Below are positions 1 through 6,582 of a stretch of DNA of 8,721 bases, one piece after another. The stretch is from JBOFDP01 sp051647125 (lineage in GTDB: Bacteria; Bacteroidota; Bacteroidia; Chitinophagales; Chitinophagaceae). A program made the translations under genes and the position numbers. The notes under the pieces are model-generated. The model was not told where the DNA came from. It worked only from the letters and a program-made list of their open reading frames with translations, and searched no databases. Every line of letters starts with the position of its first letter. The stretch's first letter is position 1. The stretch spans positions 1 to 8,721 of the forward strand of contig JBOFDP010000039.1 of NCBI GenBank assembly GCA_051647125.1. Reading direction: 5' to 3'.

Positions 1-1
1 G

Positions 2-73
2 GAAAATATTATTGTAGATGAACATATCGCTATTTTTAAGCAATATATTAAGCAAGAAAAAAATAGAGCGTAA
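2..73 (+). CDS. C-terminal end of an unidentified protein (partial, 5' end outside window)
   Basis: One plus-strand frame is open from base 2 to a TAA at 71-73 and encodes 23 residues, ending in a charged, lysine-rich tail (IKQEKNRA). It stops 21 bp before the stop codon of the convergent rnhB, a spacing that fits a gene end. The piece is too short to assign a family, and an open frame this short in AT-rich DNA could occur by chance. No clear terminator follows it: a 6-bp inverted repeat at 85-103 has no T run directly behind it. Confidence 0.45.
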   Translation, partial: ENIIVDEHIAIFKQYIKQEKNRA

Positions 74-94
74 TATAGTTGTGTCCTAAAAATA

Positions 95-688
95 TTATTT
101 AGGTAGCTGTAAATTTTTTAAAAATGATTTTCTGTGATATGGAGTAATACCATATTTCTGTATAGCTTGGCAATGTAGTTTTGTGCCATATCCTTTATTG
201 CTATTCCAATGATAAAAAGGAAATTGTTGGTGTAATTTATTCATATATTCATCACGTGCTGTTTTGGCTAAAATACTAGCTGCAGCAATGTGCATATAAA
301 GCGTATCTCCTTGTTTGCAACAGGTATAAGGAATATTTTTTTGAGGATTAAAACAATTACCATCGATAGCTAAAAATTGAGGTGTTATTTTCAACCCTTC
401 AATAGCTAGGTTCATAGCTAAAAAAGTAGCTTGTAAGATATTTATTTTTTCAATGGTTTCAATCTTTGCCACAGCGATATTATAGGCAAGGGCATGTTGT
501 TTAATGTATGGTGTAAGTTGTTCCCGAATAGAGGGTTTTACTTGCTTAGAATCATTGAGTAGAGGATGACAAAAATCTTTAGGTAATATTACAGCTGCGG
601 CAAATATATCTCCAGCCAAACAGCCTCTTCCTACCTCGTCTATACCAGCTTCTAAAAGATGGTTATTGATAGAAAAACTCAATACCAT
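95..688 (-). CDS. rnhB: Ribonuclease HII
   Basis: Cuts the RNA strand of RNA-DNA hybrids and nicks 5' of single ribonucleotides left in DNA, starting ribonucleotide excision repair in the cytoplasm. The 197 residues match the family's usual size. The N-terminal motif IDEVGRG supplies D17 and E18; D109 lies in LAIDGN and D146 in AKTARDEY, completing the acidic metal-binding tetrad of type 2 RNases H. DSKQV (46-50) and KGYGTK (about 165-170) are also typical. It is the last gene of the mrp-aroK-rlmN-rnhB operon: its ATG lies 6 nt after the rlmN stop. An AAGGA sequence overlapping that stop, 3 nt before the ATG, is the only Shine-Dalgarno-like site I saw in the window and suggests translational coupling. 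Function is confident from the full active site. Confidence 0.97.
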   Translation of the reverse strand: MVLSFSINNHLLEAGIDEVGRGCLAGDIFAAAVILPKDFCHPLLNDSKQVKPSIREQLTPYIKQHALAYNIAVAKIETIEKINILQATFLAMNLAIEGLKITPQFLAIDGNCFNPQKNIPYTCCKQGDTLYMHIAAASILAKTARDEYMNKLHQQFPFYHWNSNKGYGTKLHCQAIQKYGITPYHRKSFLKNLQLPK

Positions 689-694
689 AAATCC

Positions 695-1738
695 TTATTT
701 TTTATTAGCTAATTGTCCACAAGCAGAAGCTATATCTTGTCCTCTACTTCTTCGTAGATGTGTATTTACCCGATTTTTCTTTAATTCTTCTATAAAGTAT
801 TCTACCTTCTCACTTCTCTTAAATCGTGTATTTTCAATAGGGTTGTATTCTATTATATTGACTGTTTTTACAGGGATTTTTCTATAAATTTTTATCAACT
901 CTTTGATGTCTTCAGGAGTATCATTAAAGTTATGTAATAATAAATATTCTAAAGTAATTTTATTGCCTGTTTTTTTATAAAAATAGTTTAAGGATTCTAT
1001 CAAAGAGTTGAGATTATTTTTTTCATTGATAGCCATAATTTCATTTCTTTTTTTATCATTTGTAGCATGTAAAGAAAGTGCTATTTCAAACTTTATTTTA
1101 TCATTGCCAAGCTGTGTAATCATTTTGGATATACCCGATGTGGATACAGTGATACGAGAGTGGCTAAATCCCAACCCTTTGGGAGAAGTAATTATAGCAA
1201 TAGCTTTTAATAATTGTGGGTAGTTAAGTAAAGGCTCACCCATGCCCATAAATACAATATTGGACAGTCGCTTTTTGGTTTTTTCTAAACTGATTTTATT
1301 TAGAAAATGAATTTGATCTATAACCTCATCAAAAGCTAAATTTCTTATACGGAAAAGTTTTCCTGTAGCACAAAAACTACAACTTAAACTACAACCTATT
1401 TGTGAGGATATACAAGCAGTTTGCCTAGAGGAAGTAGGTATGTATACTCCTTCTATAAAATGCTTATCATGGGTGATAAACTGTAGTTTTATAGTACCAT
1501 CGGAGGATTCTTGCTGGGTATATATTTTTAGTGAAGGAAAAGAAAAATGTTGGGACAATGTTGTTTTTAGTGTTTTGCTAATATTGCTCATTTCTTCAAA
1601 AGAATTACAACCTTTCATCCACAGCCATTCCATGATTTGTTTGGCTTTATAAGAAGCTTCTTTTTGTGTGTGTAAAAATTTTTGTAAATCTTCTTCAGAG
1701 AGATGCCTAATATTAGGTAATGGGTTGTTGGGTTGCAT
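695..1738 (-). CDS. rlmN: Dual-specificity 23S rRNA/tRNA adenine-C2 methyltransferase RlmN
   Basis: Radical-SAM enzyme that makes 2-methyladenosine at A2503 of 23S rRNA and, in studied bacteria, at A37 of some tRNAs. The frame extends to an ATG at 1768 (357 aa), overlapping the aroK end by 14 bp. I prefer the ATG at 1738 (347 aa), because it lies outside aroK, a TAnnTTTG box sits just before it, and the extra ten residues (MLIYKYTFVF) do not look like the family. Numbering from 1738, the 4Fe-4S cysteines are C116, C120 and C123 in GCSLSCSFCATG. The two cysteines of the methyl-transfer mechanism are C109 (before ISSQIGC) and C340 (in SACGQL). MGMGEPLLN and the C-terminal RRSRGQDI are also standard. 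The gene lies between aroK and rnhB on the same strand. As an Fe-S enzyme it is a plausible client of Mrp, encoded at the head of the operon; that link is inference. Confidence 0.96.
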   Translation of the reverse strand: MQPNNPLPNIRHLSEEDLQKFLHTQKEASYKAKQIMEWLWMKGCNSFEEMSNISKTLKTTLSQHFSFPSLKIYTQQESSDGTIKLQFITHDKHFIEGVYIPTSSRQTACISSQIGCSLSCSFCATGKLFRIRNLAFDEVIDQIHFLNKISLEKTKKRLSNIVFMGMGEPLLNYPQLLKAIAIITSPKGLGFSHSRITVSTSGISKMITQLGNDKIKFEIALSLHATNDKKRNEIMAINEKNNLNSLIESLNYFYKKTGNKITLEYLLLHNFNDTPEDIKELIKIYRKIPVKTVNIIEYNPIENTRFKRSEKVEYFIEELKKNRVNTHLRRSRGQDIASACGQLANKK

Positions 1739-1743
1739 AAAAA

Positions 1744-1751
1744 CAAAAGTA
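1744..1751 (-). promoter_or_regulatory. Possible internal -7 promoter element for rlmN-rnhB
   Basis: On the minus strand this reads TACTTTTG, matching the Bacteroidota -7 consensus TAnnTTTG. It lies between the aroK stop and the preferred rlmN ATG, with only 5 nt (all T) to that ATG. No matching TTG -33 element is visible. If used, it would give rlmN-rnhB an operon-internal promoter and a leaderless message. In AT-rich DNA a chance match is quite possible. Confidence 0.4.
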
Positions 1752-1754
1752 TAT

Positions 1755-2269
1755 TTATATATAAGCATGAATAATCTGTAATAAGCATTTGGTATTTACC
1801 TGTTTTTCGGAGAGTGAAAAGGTAGCTTTTTTGTAAAAAATGTTTCGTTCTAATAGGGTTTTTTGAATAAAAAGAAAAAGGTCTTTTTCTGATAAATTTT
1901 TTAATAAAGGACGTTTTGAGAGTTCTCTTTTTAATAATTCAAAAATTCTATGGGTAGAGAGGTTAAAATAAATAGTAGTACCAAAAAGATTCATTTTATT
2001 CATATTATTGAAATGGCAGGGGGTTCCACCACCTGTGGCAATAATTATATTGGTATTTTTATATTTTTCTATTAAAAGTTTAAGATTTTTTTTTTCTTGG
2101 ATTCTAAAATAATATTCTCCTTTTTTTTCAAAAATTTCAGCAATAGAGAGTCCTTCTTTTTCTTCAATATAATCATCCATATCTATAAAAGGGATATGGG
2201 CAATACGGGAAATTTCTTTTGCAAAGAAACTCTTTCCTGAACCCATAAATCCAATAAAAAAAAAATCAT
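1755..2269 (-). CDS. aroK: Shikimate kinase, start codon out of frame across a T10 tract
   Basis: Phosphorylates the 3-OH of shikimate with ATP, the fifth step of the chorismate pathway to aromatic amino acids. The in-frame ATG at 2246 is the methionine inside the Walker A loop (GFMGSGKS). Starting there gives 163 aa but loses strand beta-1 and the first P-loop glycine. The same frame continues upstream as FFFIGF to a TGA at 2282-2280 with no ATG, GTG or TTG. The natural start is the ATG at 2269, 13 nt after the mrp stop, but it is out of frame: ATG-A-T10-ATTGG needs 11 or 8 T to give M-I-F-F-(F)-IGFMGSGKS (171 or 170 aa, the usual length). Otherwise the gene looks intact. Numbered from the internal Met, it has DMDDYIE (22-28), FR at 47-48, ATGGGTPC (70-77), KRPLL (111-115) and ERNIFY (133-138). 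The coordinates given run from the likely ATG and include the frameshift. It is the second gene of the operon; whether it is made through slippage or reflects a base-call error is open. Confidence 0.9.
2256..2265 (-). repeat. T10 homopolymer at the frameshift point of aroK
   Basis: Ten T on the coding (minus) strand, ten A on the plus strand, lie four bases after the A of the probable aroK start codon. The tract joins the frame of the start codon to that of the kinase if read as 11 or 8 T. Long T or A runs are known sites of RNA-polymerase slippage and replication slippage, and also of sequencing error. Confidence 0.85.
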
Positions 2270-2282
2270 TTCTCTTATATCA

Positions 2283-3344
2283 TTAGGCATTTCTTTTTGC
2301 CATAAGCCTTACAATATTTTCTGTCATTTTCAAAAATACTTCTCCTGCAGGGTTTTCTGGTTGTGCCACAATAGGTAATCCTTGATCTCCACCTTCACAT
2401 ACAGATTGTACCAAAGGAATTTTTCCTAATAAAAGAAATCCTGTTTCTTCACATAATTTTTTTGCACCGTCTTGCCCAAAAATAAAATATTTATTGTCTG
2501 GTAATTCTGCAGGGGTAAAGTAACTCATGTTTTCTACTACGCCTATAATATTGGTCATTAGTTTTGGATTACTAAGCATGTTGATAGCTTTTCGTACATC
2601 GACTAATGCTACTTCTTGAGGAGTAGTAACAATAAGGCTTCCCGTAATTTTTAGTGTTTGTAATAATGTGAGATGAATATCGCTAGTGCCTGGAGGCATA
2701 TCTATCACAAGGTAATCCAATTCTCCCCATTCCACGTCGATTATCAATTGCTTAAAGGCATTGCCTGCCATAGGGCCTCTCCATACAAGTGCCTGATTAG
2801 GTTCTACCAATAACCCTATACTCATAATAAAAAGATTAAATTTTTCTATGGGTATAATAACTTTTTTCCCTTCAATATCTACAATTTGTGGATGTTTCTC
2901 TTGGATACCTAACATAGTAGGAATACTGGGTCCAAAAATATCAGCATCTAATAATCCGACTTTAGCACCGAGCTTTGATAAAGATAATGCAAAATTAACG
3001 GCTACGGTACTCTTCCCTACTCCACCTTTACCACTCATGACGGCAATAATTTCTTTTACCTGAGGTAACATATTTTCAGATTTCTCTTGTACCTCTTTTC
3101 TTCTAGAAATGAGATTAATTTCTATCTCTATATTTTTATCTACTAAAGTATGAATTGCTGTAATACAAGCATTCTTTATATGATCTTTTAGTGGACATGC
3201 GGGGGTTGTAAGATTAATAGAAAAACATACTGTATTGCCTTCTATTTTTAGGTCTTCTATCATATTAAGCGACACCAAATCTTTACCTAAATCAGGGTCA
3301 ATTACTTGACTTAATGCTTTTAAAATTTGTTCTTGACTTACCAT
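2283..3344 (-). CDS. mrp: Mrp/NBP35 (ApbC) family P-loop ATPase, Fe-S cluster carrier
   Basis: Cytosolic ATPase of the Mrp/ApbC/Nbp35 family, thought to bind and deliver 4Fe-4S clusters to apo-proteins. The 353 residues show an N-terminal MIP18/DUF59 domain (about 1-80) with the conserved cysteine C50 in TTPACP. The ATPase domain follows, with Walker A GKGGVGKS at 105-112, LLDADIFGPS at 131-140 and the MPPGTSD motif further on. The C-terminal CxxC that carries the cluster in many homologues (E. coli has CSNC there) is absent: the region after ENMSYFT (271-277) reads PAELPDNKYFIFG. As I recall, this is common in Bacteroidota Mrp proteins. C316 (SVCEGGDQG) stands where relatives often have arginine. 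The gene starts the mrp-aroK-rlmN-rnhB operon, with a TAnnTTTG box 6 nt before its ATG. Family assignment is firm; cluster transfer is inferred from homologues. Confidence 0.95.
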   Translation of the reverse strand: MVSQEQILKALSQVIDPDLGKDLVSLNMIEDLKIEGNTVCFSINLTTPACPLKDHIKNACITAIHTLVDKNIEIEINLISRRKEVQEKSENMLPQVKEIIAVMSGKGGVGKSTVAVNFALSLSKLGAKVGLLDADIFGPSIPTMLGIQEKHPQIVDIEGKKVIIPIEKFNLFIMSIGLLVEPNQALVWRGPMAGNAFKQLIIDVEWGELDYLVIDMPPGTSDIHLTLLQTLKITGSLIVTTPQEVALVDVRKAINMLSNPKLMTNIIGVVENMSYFTPAELPDNKYFIFGQDGAKKLCEETGFLLLGKIPLVQSVCEGGDQGLPIVAQPENPAGEVFLKMTENIVRLMAKRNA

Positions 3345-3350
3345 AATTCA

Positions 3351-3358
3351 CAAAGTTA
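3351..3358 (-). promoter_or_regulatory. -7 promoter element of the mrp operon
   Basis: Minus strand TAACTTTG fits the Bacteroidota TAnnTTTG consensus exactly. It is followed by 6 nt and then the mrp ATG, so transcription would start at or next to the start codon. No clear TTG is found 17-23 nt further upstream. Its position at the head of a four-gene operon makes it the likely main promoter. Confidence 0.6.
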
Positions 3359-3458
3359 AAAAATAATCCATTATAAACCTAATCGAGATTTTGAAATAGT
3401 TGTTGTAATAAAGAAATATATTTTCTAACATAGGTATCAAAAGCATATTATATTTTCT

Positions 3459-3485
3459 ATTGTTTAAAATAGGTTATTTAACAAT
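3459..3485. repeat. Imperfect inverted repeat upstream of the porin promoter
   Basis: Outer arms ATTGTT (3459-3464) and AACAAT (3480-3485) are perfect and continue inward with A/T pairs around one bulged base, with AGGT near the centre. It lies 16 bp upstream of the TTTG that could be the porin -33 element, where an activator or repressor site would be expected. It is nearly all A/T, so chance pairing is a real possibility and no regulator can be named. Confidence 0.25.
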
Positions 3486-3500
3486 ATTTTTATTTATAAA

Positions 3501-3536
3501 TTTGTAACTATGAAAAGTATTAAATGTTTATCTTTG
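3501..3536 (+). promoter_or_regulatory. Promoter of the porin gene (-33 TTTG and -7 TATCTTTG)
   Basis: TATCTTTG at 3529-3536 matches TAnnTTTG. TTTG at 3501-3504 could be the -33 element; the 24-nt gap between them is one longer than the usually quoted 17-23. The -7 box ends 17 nt before the first ATG (3554), leaving room for a short leader with an A-rich stretch (TTTTAAAAG). This is the most complete promoter in the window. Confidence 0.6.
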
Positions 3537-3553
3537 ATTAATTTTAAAAGATT

Positions 3554-5047
3554 ATGCTTATGAATAAAAAGATAAAATTTATCTATTATTGTTGTGGATT
3601 GTTATCCACTTCGGTATTTTCACAAACACCTACTGCAACAGTGCAACCTCAAAAGAATGATAGTGTGGTGGTAAAAAAAAACTCGTTGATGAATGCTCTA
3701 CAAAAGGTCACTATTTATGGATTTGTAAGAACCGATGTTTTTTATAACTCAAGACAAAATGTTGATGTACGAGATGGAGCTTTATCAGTTTATCCTTTGC
3801 CACCTCTAATATCTAATGGTGAAGATTTAAGAAAACAACCCCAACTTGGGTTTACTGCTATTGTTTCTCGCTTAGGTGTTCGTTTTGATCAAGCACACGC
3901 CTTGGGAGCAAACGTAAGTGGCTTATTAGAAACTGATTTTTTTGGTATTACAAACAATACAATTTTTAGCCCTTCAGAAACAAGCAATTCAACAGTAATT
4001 ACTGGCACACAAAATCTTTTGAGATTAAGACATGCCTATGTAAAGTTAGATTGGAATAAGGTGAATTTATTGCTAGGTCAATATTGGAATCCTAATTTTA
4101 TTGCAAAGTGTTTTCCAGGCGTAGCTAATTTTAATACAGGTATTCCTTTTAATCCTTTTGGATTTTTGCCACAGGCAAAAGTAGAATATAATTTTGCAAA
4201 AGGATTTACCTTAACAGCCATGGCTTTTGGATTTAGTTTATCTGGATTTAGCCCTAGTACTCCATCTATAGATAATTCTGATATTGGCGTTGAGTTTACT
4301 GATAATAATATACTTAGTGGGATGGATGCACAGCGTTTTTCTTCGATTCCATCTTTTGCTATCCAATTGGCTTTTGAAAATGAATATTGGTTATTTGGTA
4401 TTGGAGCAGAATCAAATACCTTAAGACCTCATACCCTTGATCGATATGATAGGAATACAAATCAATGGGGTGTTGCAGAAGCACCTTTAAGTAAGGTAAA
4501 AAACACCTTTACTGCTTTCAATGGATTAGCATATCTTAAATATAGTTCTCAACCCATTACTGCGAAATTGTATGCAAATTTTGGACAATCATATACTCAG
4601 TATGTAGGTTTGGGTGGATTTTCTACTTATCGTTCTGTAGAAAATGGCTCTTTTGTGTATAGACCTCAAAATCAACTTAATTTATGGACAGAAATATCTA
4701 TTACTAAATATGCTATGTTTCAACCAGCGTTGTTTGTAGGATATGATAGAAATATGGGGTTAGCAAAAAAAATTAATACCAATGATGTACAAGGAGGATT
4801 AACATCTAGTACAGTGGGCTTTACAGGGAGAGCTATTGGGATAGCTGCTAATTCTACATATCAAGATTTTGTGAGGGTAGCTCCTCGATTAGATATTTTA
4901 TCTGGCAAATTAAAATTTTCTATAGAATATGAATGGAATCATATGATTTGGGGAAACCCTGATATTGCTACATTTAAAGTACAGCAAGGTACACAAAAAG
5001 CTGTTGACAATAATAGAATACTATTTATTGCTGTTTATAGTTTTTAA
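3554..5047 (+). CDS. Outer-membrane beta-barrel porin-like protein
   Basis: Predicted outer-membrane barrel protein of 497 aa, probably a passive or substrate-specific channel; the substrate is unknown. Two ATGs two codons apart (3554, 3560) both work; the second gives MNKKIKF, a more typical signal-peptide start. The signal peptide has a positive N-region, the hydrophobic IYYCCGLLSTSVF and likely cleavage near VFS-Q, a usual Bacteroidota site. After a short Thr/Lys-rich linker the barrel begins with VTIYGFVRTDVFYNSRQ, then VDVRDGALSVYP and alternating aromatic/polar strands (RLRHAYVKLDW, NLLLGQYWNP). It ends in FIAVYSF with a terminal Phe, the usual recognition signal for barrel assembly. 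It resembles the DcaP-like or general porin families of Bacteroidota, but I cannot settle which. No SusC/TonB plug features or SusD partner are present, so it is not a TonB-dependent receptor. It is transcribed alone from its own promoter. Confidence 0.85.
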   Translation: MLMNKKIKFIYYCCGLLSTSVFSQTPTATVQPQKNDSVVVKKNSLMNALQKVTIYGFVRTDVFYNSRQNVDVRDGALSVYPLPPLISNGEDLRKQPQLGFTAIVSRLGVRFDQAHALGANVSGLLETDFFGITNNTIFSPSETSNSTVITGTQNLLRLRHAYVKLDWNKVNLLLGQYWNPNFIAKCFPGVANFNTGIPFNPFGFLPQAKVEYNFAKGFTLTAMAFGFSLSGFSPSTPSIDNSDIGVEFTDNNILSGMDAQRFSSIPSFAIQLAFENEYWLFGIGAESNTLRPHTLDRYDRNTNQWGVAEAPLSKVKNTFTAFNGLAYLKYSSQPITAKLYANFGQSYTQYVGLGGFSTYRSVENGSFVYRPQNQLNLWTEISITKYAMFQPALFVGYDRNMGLAKKINTNDVQGGLTSSTVGFTGRAIGIAANSTYQDFVRVAPRLDILSGKLKFSIEYEWNHMIWGNPDIATFKVQQGTQKAVDNNRILFIAVYSF

Positions 5048-5080
5048 TATAAACAATATTTATATGCTCTAATTACTCAT

Positions 5081-5117
5081 TTTTAAGTTTATTTTACTAT
5101 GGCAATTGTACTTAAAA
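5081..5117. repeat. 8-bp inverted repeat in the porin/acyltransferase convergent gap
   Basis: TTTTAAGT (5081-5088) and ACTTAAAA (5110-5117) are perfect inverted arms separated by 21 nt, 33 bp after the porin stop. The stem is AT-rich and no T run follows directly, so it is at best a weak transcription end or RNA-stabilising hairpin. The rest of the 178-bp gap (5048-5225) holds A and T runs (an A tract near 5130-5142, T6 near 5158) but no convincing intrinsic terminator for either gene. Confidence 0.25.
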
Positions 5118-5225
5118 TTATATAAATCCAAAAAAGAAAAAAATGGTTTATAAATGATTTTTTATAAGAAGAAAGTACCTTGATGGGGTTATATTAAAAA
5201 TATTATTAAACAAGCCGCCTAATAG

Positions 5226-6368
5226 TTATCCTTTTTTTGTGCGTAAAAGATGTTGGGTCAAAAATTTTCGTATAGGTTGATCATATAGTTTTAAACATAA
5301 ATAAACCAATAATATAGTACCCAAAAATAGAGTTAACGCACCAGGTAAAGATTGTATAAATGTGAGGTTTTTATTTTTTACCCAAGCATAGTATAAATAT
5401 ATAAAAGGGTAATGTATTATATATAAAGGATAAGAAATATTTCCTAAAAACTTACATATTTGAATAGTAGTTTTTTGTGTTGTTGTATCTGAAGCTCCCA
5501 TATAAACAAGTAGAGGAAAGGCAATGGTACAACAAAAGATGTCGTACAAACCATTTTTCCATAAATCTTCGATACCTCCAATGCGTGGTATCGATAATAA
5601 AATAATTATCAACAAACTACATATCCAAAAAGTCCCTTTTATAGGAATAGGTTTAAATATACGAGATAGTAGCAATCCGGCAGAGAAAGAAAATAAAAAC
5701 CTCAAAGAGCCACCAAGCATATGGTTTTTATCCATACTCCACCCAATGCAGATATCTCCCTCCTGTCCAAAAATAGCAAATGCTGCTAATCCGCAACCAG
5801 ATACTACAACGAATATAGAAAGAATTTTTATTGAAAATTTACGTATAAAAAAGGCATATAAGAGATTGCCGATATATTCAAAAAAGAGAGACCAAGTAGG
5901 ACCATTTAGCGGATACATTTCCGTAAGACCTCTAATCTCTGTTCCTGGTGTCATTGGAATTAGCAAAGCATTTAAAACCGTAGCTATTAACAGTATGGTT
6001 ATAGATACTTTTGAAACATCATCCCAGTAGCCACAACCTTGAAAGTAAAACATAATACCTCCAAGAATAGCCCCAAGAAACACCATAGGATGCAAACGAA
6101 TAAATCTTCGCTTGATAAACTCTTTTATCGTCATGGTTTTCCATCTGTCGTCATATGCATAGCCAATTACAAAGCCAGATAAAAGAAAAAAGAAATCAAC
6201 CGCTAAATATCCATGATTTATTTTTTGGTCTAAATGGCTGGTGGTATAGGCTTCCAATATATGAAAGCAGACAACCATTAATGCCGCTACTCCTCGTAAT
6301 CCGTCAAGTACATTATAATGAGGTTTTATTTCAAGAGAGGAAATACTACAAAATTTTTTTTTCTCCAT
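5226..6368 (-). CDS. Acyltransferase family 3 (OafA/YrhL-like) membrane protein
   Basis: Integral inner-membrane O-acyltransferase of 380 aa; relatives add acetyl or other acyl groups to surface sugars (O-antigen, exopolysaccharide, peptidoglycan) or to small molecules. The family start LDGLRGVAALMVVCFH (21-36) is present with conserved R25 and H36, then VDFFFLLSGFVIGY (57-70) and RRFIRLHP (87-94). GPTWSLFFEYIGNLLYA and, near the C-terminus, FLGNISYPLYIIHYPF are also typical. About ten hydrophobic segments can be counted. There is no C-terminal SGNH domain, so this is the stand-alone membrane form. No glycosyltransferase or polysaccharide genes flank it; it sits between a porin and a peptidase, so the acceptor cannot be guessed. 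It has its own TAnnTTTG promoter about 37 nt upstream and is divergent from the M42 gene. Length and motifs look complete. Confidence 0.92.
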   Translation of the reverse strand: MEKKKFCSISSLEIKPHYNVLDGLRGVAALMVVCFHILEAYTTSHLDQKINHGYLAVDFFFLLSGFVIGYAYDDRWKTMTIKEFIKRRFIRLHPMVFLGAILGGIMFYFQGCGYWDDVSKVSITILLIATVLNALLIPMTPGTEIRGLTEMYPLNGPTWSLFFEYIGNLLYAFFIRKFSIKILSIFVVVSGCGLAAFAIFGQEGDICIGWSMDKNHMLGGSLRFLFSFSAGLLLSRIFKPIPIKGTFWICSLLIIILLSIPRIGGIEDLWKNGLYDIFCCTIAFPLLVYMGASDTTTQKTTIQICKFLGNISYPLYIIHYPFIYLYYAWVKNKNLTFIQSLPGALTLFLGTILLVYLCLKLYDQPIRKFLTQHLLRTKKG

Positions 6369-6405
6369 AGCAAATAAAATGGTTATGGTTTAATTTCGAT
6401 GCCTG

Positions 6406-6413
6406 CAAATGTA
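6406..6413 (-). promoter_or_regulatory. -7 promoter element of the acyltransferase gene
   Basis: Minus strand TACATTTG matches TAnnTTTG and lies 37 nt before the ATG at 6368, leaving a short leader. No TTG lies at the expected -33 distance. The 214-bp divergent gap (6369-6582) contains this box and the opposite-facing one for the M42 gene, and nothing else I could recognise. Confidence 0.5.
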
Positions 6414-6544
6414 GGTAAAGAGAAATAGTTTTATAGAAAAAGTTACAATATATGCAAGGGAACAAAATACTTTAGTTTAGAAGAAAAATAAAAATATTAT
6501 GCAATAGAGTATTTATTCTGAAATAGGGATAAAAAATTAAATAC

Positions 6545-6552
6545 TAACTTTG
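6545..6552 (+). promoter_or_regulatory. -7 promoter element of the M42 peptidase gene
   Basis: TAACTTTG matches TAnnTTTG exactly, and is identical to the mrp box. It lies 30 nt upstream of the ATG at 6583. A CTG at 6518-6520 is the nearest thing to a -33 TTG (24 nt away), so the upstream element is weak. Confidence 0.55.
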
Positions 6553-6582
6553 CATGTTTAAAAATTACAGATTATTTATATT

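Noticed and set aside
85..103. Inverted repeat CCTAAA/TTTAGG overlapping the rnhB stop, as a terminator
   Set aside because: The stem is only 6 bp and mostly A/T, with no T run directly after it on either strand; the plus-strand T6 comes about 10 nt later.
5524..6030. 168-codon open frame on the plus strand
   Set aside because: It is antisense to the acyltransferase, which has clear family motifs throughout; the plus-strand translation has no recognisable domain and no promoter box.
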